Translations under genes and position numbers: made by a program | Notes under the pieces: generated by a model | Told to the model about the DNA's origin: nothing | The model's database searches: none | Seen by the model: the letters and a program-made list of their open reading frames with translations, nothing else | NCBI GenBank assembly: GCA_031257175.1 | Contig: JAIRPE010000131.1 | Span: 1-55,117, forward strand | Length of the DNA: 55,117 nucleotides | Source of the DNA: Eubacteriales Family XIII. Incertae Sedis bacterium | GTDB lineage: Bacteria; Bacillota; Clostridia; Peptostreptococcales; Anaerovoracaceae | Direction of reading: 5' to 3' | In this document: positions 27,746 through 37,066 of the stretch, in pieces | How positions within the stretch are numbered: the first letter of the stretch is position 1 | Layout of the letters: the number at the start of each line of letters is the position of its first letter

Positions 27746-29363
27746 AATGGGATTGAAATACACATCCATAATGAAGCTGGGCGGGATCGTGCTTACTTTG
27801 ACGGGTTTGGCGATGATTCCCGCGCTTTTGACGTCTTTGTCCTGCCGAGAGTTCGGCATGGCCTTTTTTTTCAGCCTGTGCGTGATTCCCGCCGTGGCCC
27901 TGGGGGGGATTTTGCGCCTGTCCCGCCGCAAGCGGCCGCCTCTGGCCATGAAGCCCCGCGACGCTATTTTCATCGCCTCCCTCTGTTGGGTGGCGTCCTC
28001 TCTGGCGGGCGCGCTGCCTTACGCGTTCAGCGGGGCGGCGGGCGTGGCCGACGCGTTTTTTGAGTCCGCGTCGGGCTTCACCACCACGGGGGCCACTGTG
28101 TTCCGCGACATAGACGCCCTGCCTAAGGGGCTTTTGGTCTGGCGCTCCACTTCGGGCTGGCTGGGGGGGCTGTCTATATTGGTTCTGGTTCTGGGCGCCC
28201 TGCCTATCTCGGGCGCGGCGCAGCTCACCGTGCAGGCAGAGCCTTCCGCGAGCCTGTCCGAGCGGTTCTTGTCGAAAACCCACGGCACGGCGCGGCAAAT
28301 TCTGGCCATCTACATGGGCATGACCCTGCTCCTGCTGGCGTTGCTGCTGCTGGCGGGCATGGATGTTTTCGGCGCGTTCATACACGCCATGGGCGTGGCC
28401 TCCACCAGCGGCTTCACCAGGCACACCGCCGAGGCCGTGGGGTTCGAGGGCGCGGGGGCCAACTGGATACTGACTGTCTTTATGCTGTTGGCCGCCATGA
28501 GTTATTCCATGTACTCAAAGCTGCTGTCCAAGCACTGGCGCCAGGCGTTGCAGGACGAGGAGCCGCGCTGGTTCCTGACCATGTTCGTCGCGGCGGGGCT
28601 GTTTTTGGCGCTGGGCATGTCTTTGGCTCCGACGGCGGGCGCGGGCGACTTCATAGTCACGGCGGACGGCGGATCGGGGGCGGCATACGCTATGGGCGGC
28701 GGCGGGTCGGGGGCGGCATACGCTATGGGCGGCGACGGGTCGGGGGCGACGTACGCTATGGGCGGCGGTACGGCCACTTACGGCGCGGCCATGCCTAGCG
28801 GGCTGGGGAGAAGGCTGGAATTGGCGTTTTTCGAGTCGGCCGCCACTATAAGCACGACGGGGCTGCGGAACGTGGATTACACGCTATGGCCCACGTTCTG
28901 CCATCTCATCCTCCTGTTTCTGATGGTCTCGGGCGGCTGTTCCGCTTCCTCGGCGGGAGGGCTGAAGGCGCTCAGGGTGGCCATAGTCTTTAAGCTGTTG
29001 CGGCGCAATATCTCCAGAAGAATGCATCCCAACGCGGTGGTGCAAATCAAGATGAACGGCGTCCCTCTCAGCTCGGAAACTTCCAGCGCCATGGCGGGCC
29101 ACGCCCTGCTTTATCTGGCCGTGGTGTTCCTGGGGACGGCGGCGTTGTGCGCGGACGGGACGGACGTGCTGACCTCGGCGAGCAGCGTCATCTCCTGCCT
29201 GGGGAACGTGGGCCCTGCCTTCGGGGCGGCGGGCCCCGCGTCGTGCTACGATTTTTTCAGCCCGTACATAAAGGTTCTGCTGGGTTTCATCATGATAGCG
29301 GGCAGATTGGAGCTGGCCACGCTGATATTGTTGTTCACGCCGCAGTTTTGGAGCAACAGTTAG
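27738..29363 (+). CDS. trkH: TrkH-family potassium transporter (copy 1)
   Basis: FESASGFTTTGATVFRDID, FFESAATISTTGLRN, GGCSASSAGGLKALR; start overlaps trkA stop. Confidence 0.93.
   Translation: MAEMGLKYTSIMKLGGIVLTLTGLAMIPALLTSLSCREFGMAFFFSLCVIPAVALGGILRLSRRKRPPLAMKPRDAIFIASLCWVASSLAGALPYAFSGAAGVADAFFESASGFTTTGATVFRDIDALPKGLLVWRSTSGWLGGLSILVLVLGALPISGAAQLTVQAEPSASLSERFLSKTHGTARQILAIYMGMTLLLLALLLLAGMDVFGAFIHAMGVASTSGFTRHTAEAVGFEGAGANWILTVFMLLAAMSYSMYSKLLSKHWRQALQDEEPRWFLTMFVAAGLFLALGMSLAPTAGAGDFIVTADGGSGAAYAMGGGGSGAAYAMGGDGSGATYAMGGGTATYGAAMPSGLGRRLELAFFESAATISTTGLRNVDYTLWPTFCHLILLFLMVSGGCSASSAGGLKALRVAIVFKLLRRNISRRMHPNAVVQIKMNGVPLSSETSSAMAGHALLYLAVVFLGTAALCADGTDVLTSASSVISCLGNVGPAFGAAGPASCYDFFSPYIKVLLGFIMIAGRLELATLILLFTPQFWSNS
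28674..28772 (+). repeat. 33-bp in-frame tandem repeat x3 within trkH copy 1
   Basis: tcgggggcggcatacgctatgggcggc(g)... at 28674, 28707, 28740; encodes GSGAAYAMGGx repeats. Confidence 0.92.
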
Positions 29364-29410
29364 GGGTCGGGGCGGGACTGACGGGGCTGACGGCGAGGGT
29401 CGGGGCCGGC

Positions 29411-29660
29411 AGAACCAACGGCTGGGTTGGGGCCGAAAGAACCAACGGCTGGGGTCGGGCCTGGCAGGCCAGCGAAACCAACGGCGAGGGTCGGGGCGGG
29501 CAGAACCATCGGCTGGGTTGGGGACGGCAGGCCAGCAGAACCATCGGCTGGGTCGGGGCCGAAAGAACCAACGGCTGGGGTCGGGCCTGGCAGGCCAGCG
29601 AAACCAACGGCGAGGGTCGGGGCGGGCAGAACCAACGGCAGAGTCGGGCCTGGCGGCCTG
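29411..29660. repeat. intergenic approx. 126-bp tandem duplication with nested submotifs
   Basis: ggccgaaagaaccaacggctggggtcgggcctggcaggccagcgaaaccaacggcgagggtcggggcgggcagaacca begins at 29431 and 29557. Confidence 0.9.
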
Positions 29661-29685
29661 GCATTGACGGCGAAGGCGAGGGGCC

Positions 29686-31152
29686 ATGAAATTTAACGTG
29701 CAGGCGATAATAAAAATAACCGGGGTCATAACGGTTATCATAGCGCTTTCCATCATCCCGCCCTTCTTCGTGTCGCTGGCGTACCACGAGGGCGCCATGC
29801 AGCGGGGATTTTTGCTGACCATCGCGCCCCTGCTCGCCGTCGGGGGGGCGCTGGCCTTCCTCACCAAACCCATCTCCACGGTCATCCACATGCGGGAGGG
29901 CGTGTTCATAGTGGCGGAATGCTGGCTACTGGCCTCCCTGCTCGGCGCGGCGCCATACCTTCTCTCAGGCGCCTCCGACAGCTTCATCGACGCCTTTTTC
30001 GAGTCCGCCTCCGCTTTCAGCACCACGGGCGCCACCTTGATACCCGATTTGGCCTCCCTGCCGAAAAGCCTCCTGTTTTGGAGGTCCCTCACCCACTGGC
30101 TGGGCGGCATGGGCATACTCGTGTTCGCCATATCAATACTTCCCGCGTTGGGTATAGGAGCATTGCGCATAGCGCGGGCCGAAACGCCCGGCCCTACCTT
30201 GGACAAAGTCAGCAGCCGAATCTCGGACAGCGCCAAGCTTTTGTACATCATTTACATGTCCCTGTCCGTGGTGGAGTTCGCCATGCTGGCGGCGGGCGGC
30301 ATGACGCCCTATGAGGCCGCGGTCCATGCCCTGGCCAGCATGGGGACGGGCGGCCTGTCCAGTTGCTCGGCGGGCATCTCCAGCTTCGACAGCCTATACG
30401 TCGAACTGGTCGTCGGGCTTTTCACCGTCCTCGCCTCCGTCAATTTCATCAACTACAACGAATTGCTCAGGCGCAGATGGAAGGAGGCGCTCAAGGACTC
30501 GGAGCTGCGCGTTTTCCTGGCGGCCATAGCGCTCTTCACCCTGCTCTTCGGCTTGCTCCTGGCCCCCACGGGCCTTTACTCCTCCGTCCCCGAATGCTTC
30601 AGGCAGGGCTTCAACCAGACCGTGGCCATGATAACCACCTCAGGCTACGTGACGACGGATTACACGCTTTGGCCGAAAATAGCCAAATGGCTGCTATTCT
30701 CCCTGCTCCTGGTCGGGGGCTGCTCCTCCTCGACGGCGGGAGGGCTGAAAGTGGTGCGCGTGATGGTGATGCTGAAGGTGGTCGGCAGAAACTTCTATAA
30801 AAGATTGCACCCTCGGGCGGTGGTGCCTGTGAAAATCGGCGACAAGACCTACTCCGCGGAGACCGTGTCCGGCATAACCGCGTTCATACTGACCTATTTC
30901 GCCGTCCTGCTCATCTGCTCGCTGCTGCTCTCATTGGACGGCCACAGCCTCTCCACCACTGTCAGCGCGGCCGCGGCCGCGTTGTCGAACAACAGCATTG
31001 CCTTCGGGGAGCTGGGCTTCGGCTCCACCTATCAAATATTCTCGGCGCCCGCGAGGCTGCTCCTGTCCCTGGCCATGATAGCGGGGCGGCTGGAGCTGTT
31101 CACGGTCATCATCCTGCTGACGCCAACCTATTGGCGCACGGAGCGGCGGTAA
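29686..31152 (+). CDS. trkH: TrkH-family potassium transporter (copy 2)
   Basis: FFESASAFSTTGATLIPD, TTSGYVTTDYTLWPK, GGCSSSTAGGLKVVR. Confidence 0.93.
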   Translation: MKFNVQAIIKITGVITVIIALSIIPPFFVSLAYHEGAMQRGFLLTIAPLLAVGGALAFLTKPISTVIHMREGVFIVAECWLLASLLGAAPYLLSGASDSFIDAFFESASAFSTTGATLIPDLASLPKSLLFWRSLTHWLGGMGILVFAISILPALGIGALRIARAETPGPTLDKVSSRISDSAKLLYIIYMSLSVVEFAMLAAGGMTPYEAAVHALASMGTGGLSSCSAGISSFDSLYVELVVGLFTVLASVNFINYNELLRRRWKEALKDSELRVFLAAIALFTLLFGLLLAPTGLYSSVPECFRQGFNQTVAMITTSGYVTTDYTLWPKIAKWLLFSLLLVGGCSSSTAGGLKVVRVMVMLKVVGRNFYKRLHPRAVVPVKIGDKTYSAETVSGITAFILTYFAVLLICSLLLSLDGHSLSTTVSAAAAALSNNSIAFGELGFGSTYQIFSAPARLLLSLAMIAGRLELFTVIILLTPTYWRTERR

Positions 31153-31283
31153 GGGCAGTCGGGGCAGTCGGGACGCGGGCGAAGAGGACGGCCAGGCTAC
31201 GGCGGCGCGGGCGAAGCGCCGAAACGCCGACGCGCGACGGGAGGGAGCGAAATGCCTGCATGCGGCCAGGCGCGGCGGGAGGC

Positions 31284-31892
31284 TCAATAACCGAGCCGCG
31301 CCTCCGTCAGAAAGTCCTCGGGGTCCCATCCGTCCGCCAACAGCCTCACGAGCAGCTTACCCGTGTTAGTGGCGTCGTCTATGGCGGTGTGCCACAGCAG
31401 GCCCGTGTCTATGTGCTGCTCCTCCGTCGCCTTGCGCAGGCCCGTGGTGTAGCTGTCCCCCATCTCCCATTTGTACCAGGCCGCCATATCCAGATAGTCC
31501 TCGCGCAGGACGGGATTGTCGAGCCCGTGCCGCCTGCAGCCTTGGGCCAGCACGCGGTAGTCCGCGTCGCCCCACGCGGCGAAATACGTCTCGCCTGGGA
31601 CGTACATCCCGCGTATCCCCTCCAGCATCTCGGCGAATTCGATGGCCGACTCCATGTGCTCGTCGGTAATCATGCAAAATTCCATGGCTTCCCTGGCCTG
31701 TCGAGGATAAAAGCGCGGGCGCACGAAATGGTGGGCCAGGCCAACCGTCTCCAAACTCCCCCCGTCAATCTTCACCGCGCCGATCTCGATGATTTCTGAG
31801 AAGAAACCGCTCGGCCTGCCCTGCGGCTTAGTGTACTGCGTGAATTCCAAATCCACGACCAAAAAATCCTTTTTCTCGGAAACGCTTCCCAT
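31284..31892 (-). CDS. DEDD-family 3'-5' exonuclease
   Basis: VVDLEFTQYT (ExoI), EFAEMLEG..., FAAWGDADYRVL (ExoII), HTAIDDATNTGKL (ExoIII H-D). Confidence 0.87.
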   Translation of the reverse strand: MGSVSEKKDFLVVDLEFTQYTKPQGRPSGFFSEIIEIGAVKIDGGSLETVGLAHHFVRPRFYPRQAREAMEFCMITDEHMESAIEFAEMLEGIRGMYVPGETYFAAWGDADYRVLAQGCRRHGLDNPVLREDYLDMAAWYKWEMGDSYTTGLRKATEEQHIDTGLLWHTAIDDATNTGKLLVRLLADGWDPEDFLTEARLGY

Positions 31893-31898
31893 AGTTTT

Positions 31899-33893
31899 CT
31901 ATCTCCGCTTGCGCCCGCGCGTTCGAGGGCGACGCCCGCCGCCCTCCCCGAGCGGCGCGTGGGACGGCTTGCGGCGCGGGCGGCGCGGGCGGCCTCGGGA
32001 CGCGGCGGCTCCCCCGTCGCCATGGGCGGGGCCCGCCCCGCCCGCGTCGTCCGCGAGCCGGAAATTCACCTCGTTGCGCTCGCCATTGACCGAATCCACC
32101 ACCACAGTCACCTTGTCGCCTATGGCGTATGTCTTTTTAGTCCTTTCGCCGACCAGCTTGTAGCCGCTCGGGTCGTAGCAGTAGTAGTCGTCCGACAGCC
32201 TATCGACCCGCACCAGCCCTTCGACGGTGTTCGGAAGCTCGACGAAGAACCCGAAATGCGTGACCCCGCTTATAGTCCCTTCGCAGGTCTCGCCTATGCG
32301 CCCCGACATGTATTCGGCTTTCTTCATTTTTTCGGCCTCACGCTCCAACTCCAAGGCCCGACGCTCTGTTTCGGAGGAGGTTTGGGCGGCCAGTTCGGTT
32401 TTGATTCTCAGCTTGGCAAGGCGTTCGCCCGACATGCGCGTCTCAATATTTTCTTTTATGATTCTGTGAATTGTTAAATCCGGATAACGCCGTATGGGCG
32501 ACGTGAAGTGACAATACCGTTTGACCGACAAGCCGAAATGCCCTCTGCATTCTGTTGAATACACTGCTTTCTGCATGGTTCTAAGCATGACAACGTTCAC
32601 AATTTTTTCATAGGGCCCGCCATCTATGCTTTTTATGATTTCGGCGAAATCCATCGGCAACATTCCGCTTCTGTTTCCTGGCAATTTAATTCCCATACTT
32701 TCGGCAAAACGCTTAAATTCCATCAGTTTTTCTGGCTCTGGCTTGTCATGCACACGATACACAAAGGGAATGCCTTTCCCAAAATATTCTTCCGCCACAG
32801 TTTCATTTGCCAGCAACATGAATTCTTCTATGATCTTGTTAGCGATTCTCCTTTCGGCCGGGCGCACATCTATGGCCACTCCAACTTCATCGAGAATTAT
32901 TTCCGCTTCGTCTAAGTCAAAATCTATGCTCCCGCGCTTTTCGCGCTTGATCCTCAGGATATTCGCCAGTTCTTCCATCAATTTTAGATCATCATACAGA
33001 TATCCGTGCCTATCTCCGGCTCCCGTTTCCAAAAGATCGGAAACGTCCGAATATATTAACCTGGCCTTAGAACATATCACGCTAGCATATATTTCGTGTT
33101 CCAATACCTGACCGTTCGCGTTAACGAGCATGTCAACCGTGAGAGCAAGCCTGTCAACCCCTTCTTTCAAGCTGCATATGCCATTGGACAATGGCAATGG
33201 AAGCATGGGTACAACCTGGTTCACAGGATATACGCTCGTGCCTCTTTTAACCGCTTCCTTGTCCAGTACCCCTCCTTCAGGCACGTAATGCCCCACGTCG
33301 GCGATGTGAACGCCTAAGCGATACATGCCATCCTCATTTCTTCTTATGGACACTGCGTCGTCAAAATCCTTGGCGTTCGCGCCGTCGATGGTGAAAATCC
33401 TTTCCTGCCTCAAATCCACTCGATCCTTCATCTCGTCTTCTTCGACAGTTTGACGAATTTTCCAAGCCGCGGCGGCCACTTTTGGAGGGAACTGGCTCTC
33501 CCAGCCGTATTTTCTGGCAAGCATCAAAACATCTCCGCCTGGCACGTCTTTTTTGGCGACTATCTCTATGACTTTGCCGGACGGCTCCCCGGATGTTCCC
33601 ATATGGGTAATTTCAACTATAACTCTGTCTCCTACACAGGCGCCCCGATTCCTTCTAGCAGAAATGTGTGCTTCTCTTGCCGATATGCGCACATCATCCA
33701 GAACATTTTTGCCTATCGACACATATAGGCCCTGTTCGGACTCTTTCAAAGTCCCCGCTATTCTCACGCCCCTAATATCCAGCGATGCGGCCTGCCTTCT
33801 TTTCCCTCGCCGCCCGTACCCCGTTTTTCTTCGTTCAGTCCCTATGTTGCCCTCCGCTCCGCTTTCTCTGCCGTGTTTTTTCTCTCTTCTCAT
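31899..33893 (-). CDS. rnr: ribonuclease R
   Basis: RNB motifs TIDGANAKDFDDAVSI, GVHIADVGHYV, HFTSPIRRYPDLTIHR; S1 domain; basic Arg-rich tail. Confidence 0.95.
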   Translation of the reverse strand: MRREKKHGRESGAEGNIGTERRKTGYGRRGKRRQAASLDIRGVRIAGTLKESEQGLYVSIGKNVLDDVRISAREAHISARRNRGACVGDRVIVEITHMGTSGEPSGKVIEIVAKKDVPGGDVLMLARKYGWESQFPPKVAAAAWKIRQTVEEDEMKDRVDLRQERIFTIDGANAKDFDDAVSIRRNEDGMYRLGVHIADVGHYVPEGGVLDKEAVKRGTSVYPVNQVVPMLPLPLSNGICSLKEGVDRLALTVDMLVNANGQVLEHEIYASVICSKARLIYSDVSDLLETGAGDRHGYLYDDLKLMEELANILRIKREKRGSIDFDLDEAEIILDEVGVAIDVRPAERRIANKIIEEFMLLANETVAEEYFGKGIPFVYRVHDKPEPEKLMEFKRFAESMGIKLPGNRSGMLPMDFAEIIKSIDGGPYEKIVNVVMLRTMQKAVYSTECRGHFGLSVKRYCHFTSPIRRYPDLTIHRIIKENIETRMSGERLAKLRIKTELAAQTSSETERRALELEREAEKMKKAEYMSGRIGETCEGTISGVTHFGFFVELPNTVEGLVRVDRLSDDYYCYDPSGYKLVGERTKKTYAIGDKVTVVVDSVNGERNEVNFRLADDAGGAGPAHGDGGAAASRGRPRRPRRKPSHAPLGEGGGRRPRTRGRKRR

Positions 33894-34582
33894 ATATCAA
33901 TTTCACAGTACTCGCCAAAATAGGCAAGCATACGCTCCTTAATTTCATCATTAACATGGACAACGCCATCCAAAGGGCTATTGTACAGCGTTTCCAGAAC
34001 ATCCCGCACAGTAACGATGGGAAATGTCCTGATCCCGAATTCATCCAGCAATTCCTTGGACGCGGTTTTCCCCTTAAGACCTCTCTCCATTCTGTCCACT
34101 GAAATAACTAGGCCCTCAACGCGCACCTCCGCCGACGCCTTTAGAAGGGGCACGCACTCCCTTAATGCCGTGCCCGCCGTAAGCACATCCTCTATGATAA
34201 GAATCCTATCGCCGTCCTTTGGCCGATAGCCCACTATGTCGCCTTTCTCGCCGTGATCTTTCGCCTCTTTGCGGTTAAAGCAATAATTAACGCTCACCTG
34301 CTTTCTTGATAAAGCCGCGGCTGCGCTTACCGCCAAGGGGATCCCCTTATATGCGGGGCCGAACAGAGCCACTACTTCGGCGCTTATGTCTCCCGCATGC
34401 ATGTTGTTCACGATACATTCGGCATAATACTCCCCGAGCTTCGCAATCTCTTCTCCCGTGCTGTAGTTGCCCGTGTTGACGAAGTATGGGCTCCTTCGCC
34501 CGCTTTTCGTTACGAATTCACCGAACATCAACACATTCGAACGCACCATGAAACGAATGAACTCAGATTTATACGCATCCAT
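33890..34582 (-). CDS. pyrE: orotate phosphoribosyltransferase
   Basis: PRPP loop ILIIEDVLTAGTALRECVPLL; FGPAYKGIPLAV; within a pyr operon. Confidence 0.92.
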   Translation of the reverse strand: MDAYKSEFIRFMVRSNVLMFGEFVTKSGRRSPYFVNTGNYSTGEEIAKLGEYYAECIVNNMHAGDISAEVVALFGPAYKGIPLAVSAAAALSRKQVSVNYCFNRKEAKDHGEKGDIVGYRPKDGDRILIIEDVLTAGTALRECVPLLKASAEVRVEGLVISVDRMERGLKGKTASKELLDEFGIRTFPIVTVRDVLETLYNSPLDGVVHVNDEIKERMLAYFGEYCEIDI

Positions 34583-34605
34583 CGGTTACCTCCTCCCCTA
34601 CGAGG

Positions 34606-35514
34606 TTATAACTTCAAGTCTTTCGCCATCCGCATTGCTGCTTCTCGCGCCGCTTCCCCTACCCTATCTCCATGGCACGGCCTGGTGCGCCAAGCCGAGA
34701 TGATCCCCCTCGACGAGTTCACAAGGCATCCGCGCCCGTCACTATCAAAAAAGTCCCTTATATCCTTTCCCGTGGCGCCCTGGGCCCCATATCCAGGGAT
34801 CAAGAAAAACGTGTGTGGCATGCTTTTCCTCAAGGCCGTCCCTTGTTCAGCAAAAGTCGCTCCCACTACGGCGGCCACTTTGCTGTAGCCCTGTGTGCCC
34901 ATCGCGCCCTCGCCCCAACTTGAAACCAGCCCTGCCACATGTTCGAACACTGTTTTCCCGCAAGGCGCAAGCGTTATGTCCTGAATCTCGGAACTGCTGG
35001 GGTTACTGGTCTTCACAAGTATGAAAATCCCTTTGTCATGCGAGAGGCAAACTTCTACAAAAGGCTTAATGGCGTCCGCGCCCATGTACGGATTCAGCGT
35101 CACCGCGTCCGCATGCCATGGATCGAATGCCACTCCTTCAAAAATTACTCCGCCGATATGCGCAGCATAGGCTTCCGCCGTGCTGGCTATATCTCCCCGC
35201 TTTACGTCGCCGATGACTATCATTCCCTTAGTCTTTGCGTAAGCCGCAGTTTCGGCATAGGCCGCCACCCCCTCCGGGCCAAACCGCTCATACATGGCGA
35301 TTTGCGGCTTTACTGCGGGCGCTATGTCCCATATGCAGTCAATAATCTCCTTGTTGAAATCAAGCAAAGCGGCGGCGGCGGCTTTCAGGCTCAACCCATG
35401 TTCTTCTATATTTCTCTTTTTAATCCTGTCAGGTATCATATCCATGACCGGATCCAACCCCACCGCGATAGGCGCCCCGCAAGCCTCTATCTTGGCAATC
35501 AATCTGTCAATCAT
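34606..35514 (-). CDS. pyrF: orotidine 5'-phosphate decarboxylase (type 2)
   Basis: VGLDPVMDMIPD, KPQIAMYERFGPEG, VIGDVKRGDIASTAEAYA. Confidence 0.93.
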   Translation of the reverse strand: MIDRLIAKIEACGAPIAVGLDPVMDMIPDRIKKRNIEEHGLSLKAAAAALLDFNKEIIDCIWDIAPAVKPQIAMYERFGPEGVAAYAETAAYAKTKGMIVIGDVKRGDIASTAEAYAAHIGGVIFEGVAFDPWHADAVTLNPYMGADAIKPFVEVCLSHDKGIFILVKTSNPSSSEIQDITLAPCGKTVFEHVAGLVSSWGEGAMGTQGYSKVAAVVGATFAEQGTALRKSMPHTFFLIPGYGAQGATGKDIRDFFDSDGRGCLVNSSRGIISAWRTRPCHGDRVGEAAREAAMRMAKDLKL

Positions 35515-35517
35515 CCT

Positions 35518-35946
35518 TCACTCCACAGCTCTTACAATGTCGTCGCAATACTCGCATCTGTATTCCTTCGACCGCTCGTCCACCAAGTGGAAGATATGCG
35601 GCACCCCTCCCTCGGACGAGGTGACGCACCTGGGGTTTTTGCAACGGATCACATTCGTGACTTTGTCCGGTAGCCGCAACTTTATCTTCTTGACCACAAC
35701 ATGATCCTCAATAAAGTTCACTGTCGCGTTGTGATCCACCAATCCCAATGCCGTAAGATCCACGTCCGTAAGATTCTCGATCTTGATGACGTCCTTGCGT
35801 CCGTGCTTCTGGCTGCTGGCGTTCATGATAAAAGCGATGGTGTTATAGTTCGCGCTAATGCCCAGGTATTCCAACACCTTCATGCCATAGCCCGCCTTAA
35901 TATGGTCGATCACTATACCCTTGGAAATACTGTCTATCACCACCAT
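35518..35946 (-). CDS. pyrI: aspartate carbamoyltransferase regulatory chain
   Basis: ISKGIVIDHIKAGYGMKVLEYLG; zinc site C-RCKNPRCVTSSEG...YRCEYCDDIV. Confidence 0.95.
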   Translation of the reverse strand: MVVIDSISKGIVIDHIKAGYGMKVLEYLGISANYNTIAFIMNASSQKHGRKDVIKIENLTDVDLTALGLVDHNATVNFIEDHVVVKKIKLRLPDKVTNVIRCKNPRCVTSSEGGVPHIFHLVDERSKEYRCEYCDDIVRAVE

Positions 35947-35970
35947 CTCAATACACCTCCGCCTGCCACG

Positions 35971-36900
35971 CTAAGCCGTTTCTATCCCCAACAAGGCCAA
36001 TATCAGCGCCATACGCACGAACATCCCGTTTCTAGCCTGCTTGAAATAGACAGCTCTGGGATCGTCATCCACCTCCGCAGCTATCTCGTTGACTCTGGGC
36101 AACGGATGCAACACTATCATATCAGGTTTAGCCGCCTTCATTTTTTCCGCGTCCAATATGTAAATATCCTTCAGCCTTATATAATCTTCCTCATTGAAAA
36201 AGCGTTCCCGCTGAACCCTAGTCATATATAGGGCATCCAATCTGTGAATCACGTCCTGAAGCCTGCGCGTCTCTTCAAATCTGACTGCGCCGTTCATTTC
36301 CAGATCCCTTCGCACGTACTCCGGCGCCATCAGCTCTTCAGGCGATATAAGCACGAACGTCACGCCCTCATATCTAGACAATGCCTTTATCAGCGAATGC
36401 ACAGTGCGTCCAAACCTCAAATCCCCGCACAACCCTATAGTCAGTCCCTCGAAACCGCCTCTTTCCATTTTCAACGTGATCAGATCCGTCAACGTCTGCG
36501 TGGGATGTTGATGCCCTCCGTCACCAGCGTTGATGACAGGTATGGACGCGTTCATGGCCGCCACTTTCGGCGCCCCCTCTTTGGGATGCCTGATAACTGC
36601 CAAATCCGCGTAGCACGACACCGTCCTGATAGTGTCCGCCAGGCTCTCGCCCTTAGCGACGGAACTGGAAGCGGCCTCCGCGAAGCCTATCACCTGACCG
36701 CCCAACCTGAGCATGGCAGCCTCGAAGCTCAATCTGGTTCTCGTGCTGGGTTCAAAAAACAGAGTGGCCAGAATTTTACCTTTGCAAGCCTCGGAATATT
36801 TTTCTGGCGACGCGATTATTCTTTCTGTATCCGCGAAGAGGCCGTCCATCTCTTCCACGCTGAAGTCCAGCGGTTCCAACAAACATTTTCCCTTGAGCAC
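35971..36900 (-). CDS. pyrB: aspartate carbamoyltransferase catalytic chain
   Basis: [50 protein letters not shown]; likely GTG start at 36900 after ggagaagcc; ORF runs open to 36984. Confidence 0.94.
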   Translation of the reverse strand: MLKGKCLLEPLDFSVEEMDGLFADTERIIASPEKYSEACKGKILATLFFEPSTRTRLSFEAAMLRLGGQVIGFAEAASSSVAKGESLADTIRTVSCYADLAVIRHPKEGAPKVAAMNASIPVINAGDGGHQHPTQTLTDLITLKMERGGFEGLTIGLCGDLRFGRTVHSLIKALSRYEGVTFVLISPEELMAPEYVRRDLEMNGAVRFEETRRLQDVIHRLDALYMTRVQRERFFNEEDYIRLKDIYILDAEKMKAAKPDMIVLHPLPRVNEIAAEVDDDPRAVYFKQARNGMFVRMALILALLGIETA

Positions 36901-36980
36901 GGCTTCTCCTTTCTCCCGGCGCATATATCTCCGACACAAACGCGCCCGGTATTTCCCTTTCGCGACATTTCGTCCTCTGG

Positions 36981-37031
36981 CCATTATATCACGCCGAAAG
37001 GCTCAAATCCAGAAAAATTTGCGCCTTTCGG
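36981..37031 (-). promoter_or_regulatory. candidate pyr operon promoter/leader: TATAAT at 36981-36986 next to an 11-bp perfect hairpin (36990-37000 / 37021-37031)
   Basis: cgccgaaaggc ... gcctttcggcg; reverse-strand TGATATAATGGCC. Confidence 0.4.
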
Positions 37032-37066
37032 CGCCCCCCATCGCGACGGAGCAACCCAGGCTCGGC

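Noticed and set aside
26378-27973. 531-aa minus-strand ORF opposite trkA
   Set aside because: Shadow ORF opposite clear TrkA domains.
29147-29689. 180-aa plus-strand repeat ORF between trkH genes
   Set aside because: Overlaps the end of trkH copy 1 in another frame; Gly/Arg/Asn-rich product of the tandem repeat. Kept as a DNA repeat only.
28884-30251. 455-aa minus-strand ORF across the trkH pair
   Set aside because: Includes the intergenic repeat; repetitive RPDPSRWF pattern comes from repeat DNA, not from a protein family.
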